A stretch of DNA of 64,000 nucleotides from Isochrysis galbana (GCA_018136815.1 CM030939.1:4942760-5006759); one strand, 5' to 3'; positions 21,775 to 33,632 are shown, numbered from the stretch's first letter. Made by a program: numbers and translations. Notes: generated from the letters alone by a model not told the origin.

Positions 21775-22361
21775 GGCAGAGGGGGAGAGCGAGGCGGAGG
21801 AGGGGAGAGGGTGGAGAGAGGATCCGGCGGCGGGGGAGAGGACGAATGGGAAGGGAAGAAGTAGGGAGGGGAGGGGGGGAGAGGGAGAGAGGGGCGAGGC
21901 CCGGGGGTGGAGGGGCAGGGCGGGTGGGGGGGGGGGGGGGGGGGAGGGGGGAGTGGACGAGAAGAGAGAGAGAGCGAGCGAGAGTCGCTCTCTCTGGCGA
22001 TGAGAGGGCGAAAAGGGGAAAGGGGTGTGGCGTGTGTCACCATGAGAAAATGAATGTGGGACGGATTTACAAGGGTTATCGGCGATCCGTGCGGGGAGGG
22101 CAGGAAGGGTGAAGGTGTGATGGATCTTCTGGCGCCAGATTGACCGAGTGGGGCGCCACTCATACGTAGGGAAGGGTGCACCTGGAGTGCATCTTGGGTC
22201 CTGTGCCCGTTCTGCTCTCTCTCTCTGTTCTACTTCCTGTCCCTCTCTCTCTCTCTCTCTCTCATCACCCACCGAGGGGAGCTCCCCCTTTCTCCCCCCC
22301 CCCCCCCCCCCCCCCCCCCTTCCGGCGGGGGGCCAGCGAGGAGAGGGAGAGGCTCGAGACG

Positions 22362-22416
<55 letters not shown>

Positions 22417-22560
22417 AGGGCTGGAGAGAAGAGACAGAGATAGGGAGAGGGAGAGGGAGAGAGAGAGGGGGGGGAAGAGGCACAAAGAGAGAGCTCTCGA
22501 CAGGATGAGCTGCTCCCCGCCCTCTCCCCTCCCCTCTCTCACTCTCTCACTCGCTCTCTC
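21775..22560. repeat. Purine/pyrimidine-rich low-complexity promoter region
   Basis: GGGAGA-rich from 21775 to 22010 (CT-rich on the patatin sense strand, its likely leader), a C homopolymer at 22290-22320 and GA repeats at 22366-22480. No gene supported. Confidence 0.7.
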
Positions 22561-22973
22561 TTGTCTCCTCGTCTTCCTTCTTCCCGCGCGCGCGCCCCCT
22601 TCCCCCGCCCCGCCCGCCCCCCTCGCCCGTCCACTTCATTGGGGGGGGGGCGCGGGGGGCGGGCGGGGGAAAGACCCTCCTCTTCCTCTGTGCCGAGGGG
22701 AATAGGAAGAGAAAAGAGGAGGAAACGACGGAAGAATCCTCGCAACCCCTTCCCATCCTCTTTACTCCCTCCCTCCTCACTTCTCCCGCTCCGCTCCCTC
22801 TTCTTCCTCTCTCTCTCCTCACGGACGCCCGCCTTGGTCTCCCGTCGTCCACCTCCTCTCTTCCCCGTCCATATCTCCCTCCATTATTCCCTCTCTTCCT
22901 CCATCTCTCTCTCCCTTCTTCCTCCGTCCCTCTCCCTTCCACCCTCCCTCTCTCCCTCCCCCCCCCCCCCCCC

Positions 22974-23008
<35 letters not shown>

Positions 23009-23094
23009 GCTCTCTCGCTCGCTCACTCGCTCGCTCGCTCGCTCGCTCGCTCTCTCACTTGCTCGTTTGCTCGCTCGCTCTCTCTATCCACTCT

Positions 23095-23213
<119 letters not shown>

Positions 23214-23295
23214 GGGCGAAAGCGTCGTGCCGAGGGAATTGCCACTCGCCAGACGGCAGCCGGCTCCCTCGCCTTTGCTCCCTGCCTGCGAGAGA

Positions 23296-24192
23296 ATGAC
23301 TGAACTCGACGGGCAACATGTCGAGCCGGCACTCGATGCAGCCACTCTCTTCAAGGAAGTGCAGCACGAGATCGGCGAGCAGCACCGCCAGCTCGCTGCA
23401 CTAGATGCGGAGCTGGCCGCGCTCGCGCCTGCGCTTCTCGAGGGAGCGGCAGCCGAGGTGGAATTACAACATGAGAAGAGCCGCGTACTGCTGGCATTCA
23501 TGCAAGCACACGCGCTCGTCCTCGAACACGAGAAGCGCGTCGACGAGGGCTCAGCTGAGACTGCACGCTTGTGCTCCGAGATTGCAGAGACTCAGCTCGC
23601 CGCCGCAGATCTCCGTGCTGAACGCACCAGACTGCGGAACCGCTCTCACGAGGCTGATCGTGTGTTTGCAGAGCACAGGTGCGGTATCGACGCGCTCAAG
23701 GCACAGTGGCGCCTCGAGCGCGCCGTCTTGGTCGAGGAGTGCCACCGCGAGGCGCAGGAGCTCCAGCTTCTTGATGATCAGATCGTGGCGGCAAGTCTTA
23801 TAGAGGAGCTGAATGATCCAAGAGTAAATCGTCCGCAAACTGAGGATGTGTCAGTATCAAGCCGACCGCAAAAGGTCATTGCGGGAGGTGCACACCCTGA
23901 GCCACTGACGCCGGCACCACACGCCTTGCTGCAAACCCCGAGCCATGCACCCGGTGGGATGGTCTCGGCCGCGCGCGTCATGGAGTTTGATCATGCGCCA
24001 GCTGACCTTCGTGGTCTTATCACGTCATTCTTCATGAATCAAACGAGCCGAGCCGATGTGGCCAAGATTCTTGCGCACTGTGCTGCACAGGGCGCGAACG
24101 CATCCATTTCAGAAGTAGTTGGGACGCTCGACGCGCTGGCTGCGGAGTTCGTCATCTTTCGTGATGGACCAAATGGTTTCCGATTATTGTAA
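23296..24192 (+). CDS. Coiled-coil protein with winged-helix-like C-terminus
   Basis: Single-exon gene of 298 codons starting MTELDGQHVEPALD after the CT tract. An upstream in-frame extension through the CT repeat is artefactual. Residues about 15-180 are a long charged alpha-helical coiled coil (heptads such as LAALDAELAALAPALLEG and CSEIAETQLAAADLRAERTR). A Pro/Ser-rich linker follows. The last 65 residues (DLRGLITSFFMNQ ... IFRDGPNGFRLL) have the helix-helix-helix-strand pattern of a winged helix, reminiscent of the RPA32 C-terminal domain. The RPA link is only a resemblance: the OB fold is absent. Role unknown, perhaps a scaffold or protein-binding factor. Confidence 0.75.
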   Translation: MTELDGQHVEPALDAATLFKEVQHEIGEQHRQLAALDAELAALAPALLEGAAAEVELQHEKSRVLLAFMQAHALVLEHEKRVDEGSAETARLCSEIAETQLAAADLRAERTRLRNRSHEADRVFAEHRCGIDALKAQWRLERAVLVEECHREAQELQLLDDQIVAASLIEELNDPRVNRPQTEDVSVSSRPQKVIAGGAHPEPLTPAPHALLQTPSHAPGGMVSAARVMEFDHAPADLRGLITSFFMNQTSRADVAKILAHCAAQGANASISEVVGTLDALAAEFVIFRDGPNGFRLL

Positions 24193-24734
24193 CGAAGCGT
24201 GTGCACCATTCGACTGTCCTATAAATGGCTCCGTCTGCTCGTGCTATTCTACATGTCACAGCGTGCCCCGTAAAATATGTAGCACCTTGAAGTTATCAAC
24301 GATACAGGGCCAACCTTCGACGACTGTCCGTCCGCGTGTGTCATCTGAGAGTAGAATCAGCATTTACATTTGGTGAGGTATCAAAAATCCATACAACAGT
24401 CTGAAGAGGTCTTATCGTGCTAGTGCTACCTAGCTATATTGTTGACTAGATTTGCGCTAACCTCGCGCGCTCGCTCGCGGCCGAACGGTGCCCAATCATT
24501 GCCATGGCATCTGTCTTCGCCTACATGGCCTGTGCACTTGCGCGAGCTGCTAGAATCCCCCCGCCCCCGGCAGATATGCACTGCTTTTGAATTGGTAATT
24601 GGACCATCAATGCGTCACAAATTCCACCTTTACTACAACATGAAATCTAAATCGCAGCGCGCCTACGCTTACACAACCGGCATCTTGCTTGAACCGTCGG
24701 TGGCTCTCCTCGCTGATTTGCGGCTGTGGCTTCA

Positions 24735-25265
24735 TCATGCGCACGCGTTGCAGCCCTTTTGTTGTGATCCACCAGCCCTCGGTGGCTGCGCAGTATAGAC
24801 ATGTCCTTATGCGCCTGCACGCCACACATCCGTCCGCTGGCGTACCTTGCGTTGGGCTGTGTATGCCTCCATGAGTGAGCTGTATGCGCTTTGCACGTTG
24901 GCGAGCGTGTATTCGACGGTTTGACCAATGATCTCGGGTGGTGAGGCTTGGTCCTCATCTTCGACATCGGCGCCCGTCTCGTGGTTGCGGAGGGCCTGGA
25001 TCTCCTCCCACACAAGGCGCTCCATCCCGCGGCTTGTGAAAGAAATCACTGGCGCACGCTCGTCCGCCAACCGGTAGCACGGGTAGTCTTTGCCATCGGC
25101 AAGCGTCATCCTGCCCATCAGAGGGGTGTGGGGCACGCTCAGCTGCGTCGCCTGCTCTTCTGCCCGCGCCGCCAGCTGCTCGGCGTCTGCAAGCATCCGC
25201 TGCAGGCTGGCCAGCTGCTCCGCCATCTGCTGACCTCCAGGAAGCTGCGGGTGGGGCGAGCCCAT
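24735..25265 (-). CDS. Small two-exon hypothetical protein
   Basis: Exon 1 25265-24846, intron 24845-24786 (GTACGC ... GCGCAG, 60 bp), exon 2 24785-24735, giving 156 residues. Without splicing the frame would end at 24807. Exon 1 has a helix (MAEQLASLQRMLADAEQLAARAEEQA), a central TLADGKDYPCYRLADERAPVI segment, then an acidic stretch and a C-terminal helix (TVEYTLANVQSAYSSLMEAY). No family recognised. The gene is divergent from the (+) gene at 26324, with the CT-rich region between. Confidence 0.5.
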
Positions 25266-25565
25266 CCGAGCCTGGCGAGCGAGAGGTGCAGGGCGAGCAG
25301 ATAGGTCTATGACGAGAGTTCTGAGAGTCTCTTACGCCCTGACTTGATGGCAGTGAATGCGAAGCGGGGCGAGAGAGAGGGACGAGAGAGAGAGAGAGAG
25401 GGGCAAAAGCGCGGGAGTTTCTCAGTGGATCCGGAGAGTAGGGAAAGGAGGAGAGGCGTGTACAAAAGAATTCATTGGCTCCCTTCTCTCTTCCTCTTGT
25501 TTTTTCTATCTCTGAATCTTTTCTTTTTTGCTTTCTCTTTTTCCGGCATATACCTCTCTCCCTCT

Positions 25566-25574
25566 CCCCCCCCC

Positions 25575-25609
<35 letters not shown>

Positions 25610-25683
25610 CCTCTCTCTCTGCCTCTCTCTCTGCCTCTCTCTCTGCCTCTCTCTCTCTCTCTCCCCCTCCCTCTCTCTCTCTG

Positions 25684-25721
<38 letters not shown>

Positions 25722-25739
25722 CCTCTCTCTCCCTCCCTC

Positions 25740-25831
<92 letters not shown>

Positions 25832-25900
25832 CCTCCCCCCCCCCCCCCCCTCTCTCCCTCTCTCTCGCTCTCTCTCTTTCTCTCCGGCTGCCTCCCCTCC
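25566..25900. repeat. (CT)n and CCCT/TGCCTC-interrupted microsatellite
   Basis: C homopolymer, then CT repeats with periodic TGCCTCTCTC units and CCCT interruptions. It lies between two divergent genes, followed by GA-rich DNA to 26310. Confidence 0.95.
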
Positions 25901-26323
25901 CCCTCTTCCTCCCTCCTTCCCTCCCCACCCGTTCCGCTGGTTCCTCTCTCTATTCCTCTCTCCCTTTATCTCTCTCTCTTCCTCTCTCTCTTCGATCCTC
26001 TGTTGGTTCAACGGATAAGAGAGATACTAGAAGCCGAGAGACGTGAAAGTCACGGGGAAGGTGTGAGGGGGGGGGGGAGGGTTGGGGTCGAGAGAGGCCG
26101 CGGGGAGGGGGAGGGGAGGGGGGAGGAGCGTGCGGAGTATGGCCGCGAGAGAGGGGAGGGAGAGACCAGAGAGAGACGACGAAAGATGGTGACGAGAGGG
26201 TGAAAGAGAGAGCCAGAATGAGAAAGAGAGAACAGATGCGAAGAGAGAGGGAGGAGAGAGAGGGGGGGGGAGGAGAGAGAGAGAGAGGGAGAGAGAGAGG
26301 GAGAGAGGGAGGCGCGCGTCTCG

Positions 26324-27514
26324 ATGTACCCTGCGTCCACCTCTCATACTCTAGTGCTTCCGCTCCGCACAAACGGCCGCAACCACTTCTCTCTCGAGCC
26401 CTGTCCCCTCCCTTCCTCACTCAGTGGCCGCCTCTCCGAGGACGAGTGGGCCACACTGCTTGGACGAGCAAACCGCAGCCTAGCCACTCACCGCTCGTTC
26501 GGCCTCTCATCGCTCCTCCTGCCTTTTCTCGCCATCGATGCCGCGAGCGTCGCCCTCCTCTACGCGCTGACTCCGCGCTCATTGCTTGCCCCACTTACCG
26601 TCGAGCTTCCCGAGCTGTTGCTACCGTTGCTCCTTGAGCTGGTCCTCGTGTTGTCAGCCTTTCCCATAGTCTCGGCGCTTGTCAACCGGAGGGTCAGGGC
26701 TGTGCAGGCCAAGGCGAAGGAGGTTTTCGATGAGGCCTCGCGCAAGTACGCACCGCGTGGCGTGCACTTTGCCTTGAAGCTGGGCGTGCACTCGGCTGGT
26801 GCAGCGACAAACATGTGGATGGAGGCGCAGGTGAGTTGTGTCTTGCTAGTCTAGGCAAAGAGTGGATGGAGGGTGCATGTAGGGCGCATGTAGGGCGCAT
26901 TTGTCTAGGTTGCTGCGGACGCGATCCAACGCACAAGTGAGTCTGCAGGTTTTGGCATGTGGTCACTGCCACACAAACGTAGCTGCACCAAGCGTCCGTA
27001 CCTTGTTGGCCACTTGTAGGTCTATCCACTCTTCCGGGTGCCCACGCCGATGCCGGTGCTCTCGCCCTATCCAGTGCTGATGCCTGCGCCGCCCGCCACG
27101 CCATTGCGCTCGACGACGGGTTCATCCAGCATGTCCGGCTCAGAGGCTGGCCTTGCGGGCGGCGTGCCGCTCAGCCGCAGCCCCTGCAGCGTGCCAGTCG
27201 CGTCTGTGGACTCATCGGACAGCACGGACACTGTAAGGTGTGCTTCATCCAGCGAGCCAGTGGATGCCTCAGGTGCTAGCGCACCGGCTGCGAGCGCGCA
27301 CCCGAGCTTGCTCGCACAGGAGCTGACGGCAGCCGTAGCTGCTGGCACCCTGACACCACAACAACAAGAGTATCTGCGAGTGTTGCAAGAGAATCAGCTC
27401 TTGCGGCAGTACCTCGCGCAGATGCAGGCGCTTGTGCAGCTGCAGGTGAAACATGGCAGCGCGCAGGCGGCGCAGCAGGCCCTACAACCTCGCGCGTCGG
27501 GCCAAAGGGCCTAG
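26324..27514 (+). CDS. Golga7/Erf4-like membrane-associated protein, two exons
   Basis: Exon 1 26324-26830, intron 26831-27019 (GTGAGT ... TTGTAG, 189 bp), exon 2 27020-27514; the junction is phase 0 and gives 333 residues. Exon 1 holds PLPSSLSGRLSEDEWATLLG, two hydrophobic segments (about 65-90 and 95-120), then an amphipathic helix ending ASRKYAPRGVHFAL. This order, with the YAP.G signature, resembles Golgin A7/Erf4 proteins (FP..L.g.is...F ... iYaPqGl), palmitoylated partners of DHHC acyltransferases. Exon 2 is Pro/Ser-rich and ends in a Gln-rich helix. The family call is moderate: homology is judged by eye over about 130 residues, and the C-terminal half is not part of that family. Confidence 0.65.
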
Positions 27515-28467
27515 CACTTACACGTACAGAAACCAGGCACGGCGCTCATCGTAAATGGCCAGGCAGGATTGCGAGAGCTGAGTAGGGGGATGGGGTAGTT
27601 TTGCGCCTTGCAGCTTGCCACCGATGGTTCGGCTCGGTCCGGCTTTCAATGTTGCTTCTCCCTGCCATTGTAACTTGCATATCGCAAAAAATAAGTGCAA
27701 GCAGCCGCTGACCATGCAAGCCGAACACAAGCCAACCGCCTAGGACTCGGACCTAGCTGCTAGTGCCAGAGCTAGTGCATGATGCATAAAGATAGTTATG
27801 CCAGTGCACGATGCCAGAGCCCGTGCGTGGCAATAAATGCACGCGTCCTACCTCTGACAAAAGACTGCGGCCAGCGGCTAGAAGATGAGCGCACTGGCAT
27901 TAGGCGTTAGTTGGCGGCCATGCTCCTGGGTCATGGCTTGAGCACAAGCGTGTGCCCTAGCCCCCATTTCCATCGCTAAATGCTTTATTGGCCCAGCGTT
28001 CAAGTTTTAGTGGCTAAAAGCTAATAGGCTTTTTGCTTTTGCTTTGCCAGCGGAAGGCGAGTAGATAGCAGAAGGCAGCCAGTCTGAATATAATTGGAAA
28101 CATACGACAAGGACGGTGGATAGCAAAAGTCATCACAAGAAGTAAGGCCAGAGGCCTGGTTGAGGCGCGCACGACATCAATATCGGGAGCCAACGCGCGC
28201 ATGGTTGCCGTTGATTAAAGATTATCAGCGCGCACTTCTTGTCTTCGCTTGCAACACTTTCTAACGTGTAATGTGGTCATTTGCAAAACTTTTCGCGCGA
28301 CCATGCACCCCAATATACTCATTTGAGAATCGTATGCTCACTTGCTCACGTGTATTTCGACATCAATCAATTCTAGTGCTACACTATCATTGTTGTTCGT
28401 CGGGGCCTGTCAAGGGGACGACGGATGAGTGGCGCCAGACTGCATGTCGCCTCCGCTTCGTGCGGAG
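27515..28467. other. Intergenic, no gene seen
   Basis: Mixed-composition DNA with short direct repeats of CAGTGCA/ATGATGC near 27770-27830. No supported coding or RNA gene. Confidence 0.5.
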
Positions 28468-29631
28468 CTAAGAAACTTCAGCGAACGCTATATCGATGAG
28501 CTCTTGCAAGGAGAACACCAGCGGGTCGGCTCCTCGGGGCAGCGCTCCTCCCTCCCTCATTCCCTCGGTGTAAATGACGGTGTTGGCGACGACGGACGAC
28601 TCGCGCACTGCTGAGTGAACCTCTGGCTCGAATGCATTTTGTGAAGCAGGTCGCAAGATGGCGGTGCCGCTGGTCTGCTGCGGAGTCCAACATTGCGCGG
28701 CAGGCGAGGGTGGTGAGACGGCAACCACTGTAGGCTTCATGTGTTCCAAGTAAGAGGTGGCCACATCCCGTAGCATGGATACGAATTGTTCGCACCGTTT
28801 TCGGGTTCCGTTGGTGCAACACACCGCGAACTCCTGTGCGAGGGCGTATGCAGTGGATGTATCGATGCCGTTGTCAATTGCCTCGAATACAAGCGCGCGG
28901 GGGGGCAGCCATGGTTTACGACTCTTCTTCTTTGGCAGCACGGCAAGTAGGTCATCCCAAGCTTTGCGCGCCTTGAGTAAGCGGTCCCCCGCCTCGATCG
29001 GGGCATCCTTCTGAAAGGGAAGATGATGAACGGGCGATTCGCCCAATATGGGCTTCCATGATGGCGCCGGAGCTGTTGGAGAAACTGACTGTGGCGAGAG
29101 GGCACCAAGTTCGATGTTCGTGCCGTTGAGTCGCTCGGTCGCTACTGGAGCACAAGATACAGTCGGTCGAGCCGCTGCAGGGCGAGAGCAATTCGCGCAG
29201 TGCCCTGTCTCAGCGCAGTACATCGAGCAAGTATCAGCAGATTCCATCATCACAGAGTTGCTGTTGGTGAACAATTCACCTGCAGCCTTTCGCTTACGAC
29301 TCACATACATGGTGGCCTTCACGTCGAGAGGAACAGGCCCGTGTTGAGCCCGATCAACACTCACGTGAGATGTGGCCGATGCCGGGCCCACGTTCTCGTA
29401 GGTGAAGAAGCTGTCGATGGGAGCCTCGCTAGGTGAAGTTGGGGAGGAGGGGCTGGGGTGGTGTTCCAGGTTGTCCTCATGCGTCTCCATGGCTGTCGTC
29501 TTGCGCGGACCGTCGCCATGGCGGGCGCACGGGTTTTGCGCCGTTGTCGCGAACGGCACACGCGACTTGCCCGTCTCATCGTATTTCATGCCCACTGTGC
29601 CGTCGCTGGTGCTGTTTAGGTCGAGGAACAT
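28468..29631 (-). CDS. Single-exon hypothetical protein, 387 residues
   Basis: Starts MFLDLNSTSDGTVG. The N-terminal half is Ser/Pro/Thr-rich and disordered, with a basic stretch (MYVSRKRKAAGE) and a compact CSMYCAETGHCANC cluster (four Cys, one His in 14 residues) that could bind zinc. From about residue 215 there is a helical domain (GDRLLKARKAWDDLLAVLPKKKSRK, then WLPPRALVFEAIDNGIDTST and CEQFVSMLRDVATSYLEH), followed by a Ser/Pro linker and an amphipathic C-terminus (LVFSLQELIDIAFAEVS). No family recognised. Length, single frame and lack of low complexity favour a real gene; the basic motif and Cys cluster hint at a nuclear role (inference). Confidence 0.7.
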   Translation of the reverse strand: MFLDLNSTSDGTVGMKYDETGKSRVPFATTAQNPCARHGDGPRKTTAMETHEDNLEHHPSPSSPTSPSEAPIDSFFTYENVGPASATSHVSVDRAQHGPVPLDVKATMYVSRKRKAAGELFTNSNSVMMESADTCSMYCAETGHCANCSRPAAARPTVSCAPVATERLNGTNIELGALSPQSVSPTAPAPSWKPILGESPVHHLPFQKDAPIEAGDRLLKARKAWDDLLAVLPKKKSRKPWLPPRALVFEAIDNGIDTSTAYALAQEFAVCCTNGTRKRCEQFVSMLRDVATSYLEHMKPTVVAVSPPSPAAQCWTPQQTSGTAILRPASQNAFEPEVHSAVRESSVVANTVIYTEGMREGGALPRGADPLVFSLQELIDIAFAEVS

Positions 29632-29884
29632 GGCGAGGGTAAGAGCCGCTCACAAGGAGTGGATTGGGCTGATGGGGGCGCGGGAGCCGGAGAGGGGAGG
29701 GGAGGGCGCGGGGCGGGGAGGCTAGCAGTTAGGGAGGGGGGGGGGGGGCGGAGAGGGAGGCACCGAATGGGTCGGCGGAGGGGAGAAGGGGGAGAAGCGC
29801 CAGGGGGGGAAGAAGGGGGTGGGATTCTAAGGCTCTCTGGTCTGGGACCGGAAATCGAGAGGACACCACGTTGCCCGGGATGGA

Positions 29885-30253
29885 ATGGCGCCGGTCACGC
29901 CGTTCAAGTACGGGCGGTCCCAGCGTGAGCGGCATTGCAGGCGCGGCGGGCCCGAGGCCGACCTCAGAGCGATCTCGATCTGGTCTGATCTCAATATGCC
30001 CTCAGCGGATCTGGAAGGCGCGCCCTGCAGCTCCGAGCTGCGAGCTTCACACAGCTCGAGACCGAATCACTTCCCAAGAATGTCCAACGCGTCGGCGAAC
30101 GCATCGGGGGAGCGGCGCTCGGTTTCTGAGCCGGCACCGCTCGTCATTCCTAGAGACGCGCTGGATCCTCCCCCGACATCCAACATCCCAGCAGCAGCGT
30201 CACGACGTCTGCTCTCTGATACGGCGGATAGTGTGGTCGTCATGCCAATCTGA
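29885..30253 (+). CDS. Possible short protein or first exon
   Basis: 122 codons starting MAPVTPFKYGRSQRERHC and ending SDTADSVVVMPI. Mostly Ser/Pro/Arg-rich, no domain. It sits divergently from the gene at 29631 and ends about 45 bp before a dispersed repeat. It could be a gene cut by that insertion, or chance. Confidence 0.22.
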   Translation: MAPVTPFKYGRSQRERHCRRGGPEADLRAISIWSDLNMPSADLEGAPCSSELRASHSSRPNHFPRMSNASANASGERRSVSEPAPLVIPRDALDPPPTSNIPAAASRRLLSDTADSVVVMPI

Positions 30254-30298
30254 TCGAGAATAGCTGTAGAAAAGCAGTATCGAGTCTAGCACGGTCAC

Positions 30299-30656
30299 TA
30301 GCCCGGTCACTCACTCTTCTCAAACCACTATTTCTATTTCCCACCTCCCCTGGCCGTCCAAGGATTCCGCAACGTCCCCCCCTACCTGCCCCCCTCCCAC
30401 CCCACGAAAGGCAATGGCGTCGGTGAGGGACCCCCCTCCCTTCCCCCGCGCGTGGCGGGCTATTTTGGGAGATTGAGACGGTTGCTCACCGACTCACGGG
30501 AGTGGTGGTGGTGGTTGTGGGGCGCATCACTCTTACTTAGAAAACATTAGAAACGTGCAGCTTCCGCGACGCCCGACGCCCGACCGACAGCGCGTGTGAT
30601 CGGCCGAAGAATAGCTTGGAGCGGGAGCCTGGAGGTGGTGGCCATGACCATGAACC
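30299..30656 (+). mobile_element. TAGCCCGG-family left-end copy
   Basis: Starts TAGCCCGGTCACTCACT and aligns for about 350 bp with 48079-48405. Shared landmarks are CCGCGCGTGGCGGGCTATTT, TGGGGCGCATCACT, GAGCTTCCGCGACG-like and GATCGGCCGAAGAAT. No matching right end is found in this neighbourhood, so the copy is truncated or a one-ended derivative. Confidence 0.75.
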
Positions 30657-30668
30657 ATGCCTAGAGGT

Positions 30669-30762
30669 AGCCCGGTTGCCCGGTCACCGGTCACTCACTC
30701 TTTCTAACCACTATTTCCCACCTTCCCGCTGGGTGTCCAAGTCCAAGGATTCCGCTGTCAGA
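30669..30762 (+). mobile_element. Second TAGCCCGG-family left end, truncated
   Basis: TAGCCCGGTTGCCCGG... then CACTCACTC, CCACTATTTCCCACC, GGTGTCCAAG and AAGGATTCCGC follow the family order, with small internal duplications. It lies directly after the copy ending at 30656. Nothing supported in 30763-31505. Confidence 0.6.
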
Positions 30763-31505
30763 GCAAGGCTGCTCTCACTCTTGGAGATTGCCTGCGAGGG
30801 CGCGCCGGTGCGCCGGTGCCGGCAGCTAGCGCGGAACGCAGTTCTTGCGGGGAGCTCATGGCTCATGGAGCTCTCCTCGGGACCCATGTTATTGGAAGTG
30901 TGACTAACTACGGGCATGGCGAGGTTGTATATGCATGGCGAGCCTCCTGAAGCTTATTTGATAGTCACTTTCACTTTGTTCATTGGGCCTAATCTCAAAA
31001 TCGACTTTTTTTCACCCCCTAGCGCCCTAGGTTCTAGGTTAGACCGGCCTAACTATTGCATTGACCCTCACTCACTTATGCTTATGAAAGTTGGTTGAGG
31101 GACTCAGTTTGAATGGTGCGCTCCCGAGGCGCTTCATCGAGGATGGCTTTCTCCTTCTCGCTCATCCTCTTATTGTTGGCAATGCCCTCACGATCTGTGG
31201 ATCTTCTGCCCCAATTTTTGAGTTTTTGAGGTGTTGCGTGTTGCTTGTCGTTAGCGGAGTTATAATGGGACGCCGGGGATGTGCATGGGGGAAGATCTCA
31301 AAGGATACATATGTGTGTACGTCTGAGGCATCAGCACACGTCAAGGTGTACATGCAAGTGCGCTGGGGTGTCGTGATAGTACCAGGCTTGTGGCAGTAGG
31401 TTGGTGCTAACGCTCAGATGTTTTATTATATTGCGCTCGCAGAGCACAAGTGGAGGTTTGAGGTACTCGGACATGCTTACCCGTACCAACACGATGGATG
31501 GCCCA

Positions 31506-33329
31506 TCAATACACTACCGCTGCGGCAGCCGCCACAGCGCTTGGCTTGCAGCGATATGTGGTGGTGCGATTCACAAGGCGGAGCGGTAGCCTCTCCCCCA
31601 TGGGACTGGCAAGCCTCGGTGACCAAACAAGGGGGGAGGCAATGGTGCCATCGCTCAGCCGGTGGTTCGTCATATCCACTACCTCGCCGCCTTCCCATTC
31701 AAACATGCTCTCGCGCGACATCTCGCCAAGCCCGAGGCCGGGAACTTGTGTATCTTTTGGTAGCGTCCACGTGACGGCGAGCACCTCGTGATCAAGCATC
31801 GCGGCGCCCGGTCCCCCCAAAACTCTCTCACACTCTTGTCCCGGCGGTGCGAACGGGTCAAAGCCGCAGCCATGTTCGGTGCGGAAGGGCGCATCGCCGC
31901 AGAGCCCGGTGTCTAAGACGCTTGTAGTAGGTGGCACATTGATGTGCTTCCAACCTGATGAGCACAAGCGAAAGCACAATAAGTTGGCGCCCCACGAGTG
32001 CCAACGCCACACTGCCAAACACCGCACTAGGCTCTCATGTGCGCACCATGTCCATCGTAGACCTCGACCCAATTGTGGTTGTTGAGATGGCCGCCGCCAT
32101 ACCCAGTCGCCTGTGATCCTCCCGCCCAGCACATCGCGACATTTTCATTCGAGAACGCGAGGCCACGAAAATCGGCGACTGTAGTCTTCGAATTCCAGCA
32201 TGGAGTCCCGACCTAGCACACGTGAATGCGACAGCTATCGTTGGATGCTGCAAAAACGGCGCGCGCACCTCGCCGAGCCGCGACCAAGCGCCTCGTGACC
32301 ACACCATTGGAATTGAGACTATGCCTCGACGCACCAGAGACTAGGAGAAGCACACTCCTAGTCTCCATCTCCGTGCACGCACCTGTCTCGCTGGGATGCC
32401 GACCGCACGCGCAATGTACGTGATCAATGTGGCCCATCCCGTGCATGATGAGTAACCTGCGATGGGGAAGGTGATTGGCATACGGAATCTGGCATAGACG
32501 ACGCACCCCAATCGCGAGCAGTGTACCACGGCATCACGGGCACGTGGTCGGGTGCGAAATAGTCACCATAGGCAACAAAGTCGAGCGGTGCAATGACGGG
32601 CGGCGCGGTCGACGAAGCCCACTGAAGCTCGTAGCGCTGCGAGACGTTGGATGCGTCTAGGCTCGACTGGCGCGGAGACGACGGCCAGTAGTGCTCGGAC
32701 CAATGCGTGAAGACGTTGGGCGAGAGCAGGCGCGCCATAGCCTCCGCAACGGAGCTGGCATTGTGCACGAGCGCAAAGAACTTGGCAAAGAGGAGCGGCC
32801 GCCAGTTCTGGCGCGACTCATGGTAGCCGGCATAGGGAAGACCATAGGCGAGTCTGATGTTGAGTGGTAGTTGCCTGGCCCAGGGTGCGGTTGCGTCGGC
32901 CATCAGCGCAAAGGCGATCTGGTCGTCCAGCATCGATGAGGCCTCGGCGGCAACAGCCGGCGGCAGAAAGTGGCGGTCGGCGGCCGGCATGTGCTCCAGC
33001 AGCCAAGCGCGTGCCAAGCACCATCGGAGCGGTGCGTGGGGTGTCGCCCGAACCTCCTCGCGCCATCGCACCGGCTTCCCTCCCTCGGTGCAGCCCACAA
33101 CACAGCCCTCTCCCCTCTCACTCCCCTCTGTCACTTCTCTCAGCCGCCGTCCCTCGCAGCGGGGAGAGCAGAGACAGCGCTCGGTTTGCGCAGTGACCCA
33201 GCGCGGGTAGCGGTAGTCGTCGTGACCGAGCCGCGCGATCCACTCCTCCCACGCTGCCGCAGCGCCCGCAGCAGCCGCAGCGGCCGCGGTACCAAGCAGC
33301 GCCGCCAGCGCCGCCCGGCCTCCCATCAT
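31506..33329 (-). CDS. Secreted transglutaminase-like protein, four exons
   Basis: Exons 33329-32567, 32456-32383, 32212-32047 and 31954-31506. Donors are GTGACT, GTGCGT and GTGCGC; all junctions are in phase; product 483 residues. The N-terminus (MMGGRAALAALLGTAAAAAAAG) is signal-peptide-like. The transglutaminase-like core is assembled only after splicing: YGYSSCTGWATLITYIARAV (Cys259), GIPARQ/VGTPCW, and HLNNHNWVEVYD (His325, Asp332), the Cys-His-Asp triad of the transglutaminase/peptide N-glycanase-like superfamily. The following HINVPPTTSVLD segment also fits. Such enzymes are papain-fold proteases or amide-modifying enzymes; the substrate is unknown. Secretory-pathway location is inferred. 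A segment at about residues 60-80 might be a retained in-frame intron. Confidence 0.85.
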
Positions 33330-33446
33330 TTACCCTAGTTTTAAGTGTACGTATTCATAGAGTAGTCCGCGATGCGGACGGTCATCCCTAGCCCTAGATG
33401 GCATACTCTATGCATATGTTACCCCCCAGGAGCCAACGCCCCCCAG

Positions 33447-33632
33447 GAGCTCTCGGGGGGCCCCAGGAGCTATCGGGGGGAAATTTTCTCCCGATCGCCA
33501 ACAGCCCCACCGAGAGCTATCGGGGGACCGAGAAAATCCCCCGAGAGCTATCGGGAGATTGCTCATGGAAGGTGCCGTAAGCGGATCCCCCAGCAGCTAT
33601 CGGGGGGAGAAAAAATCCCCCGAGAGCAAACG
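33447..33632. repeat. Scattered GAGCTATCGGGGG repeats
   Basis: Six copies of GAGCTATCGGGGG-like words (some with CTC or AAA variants), interleaved with GAGAAAATCCCCCGAG-type pieces, immediately before a CT tract. Confidence 0.75.
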
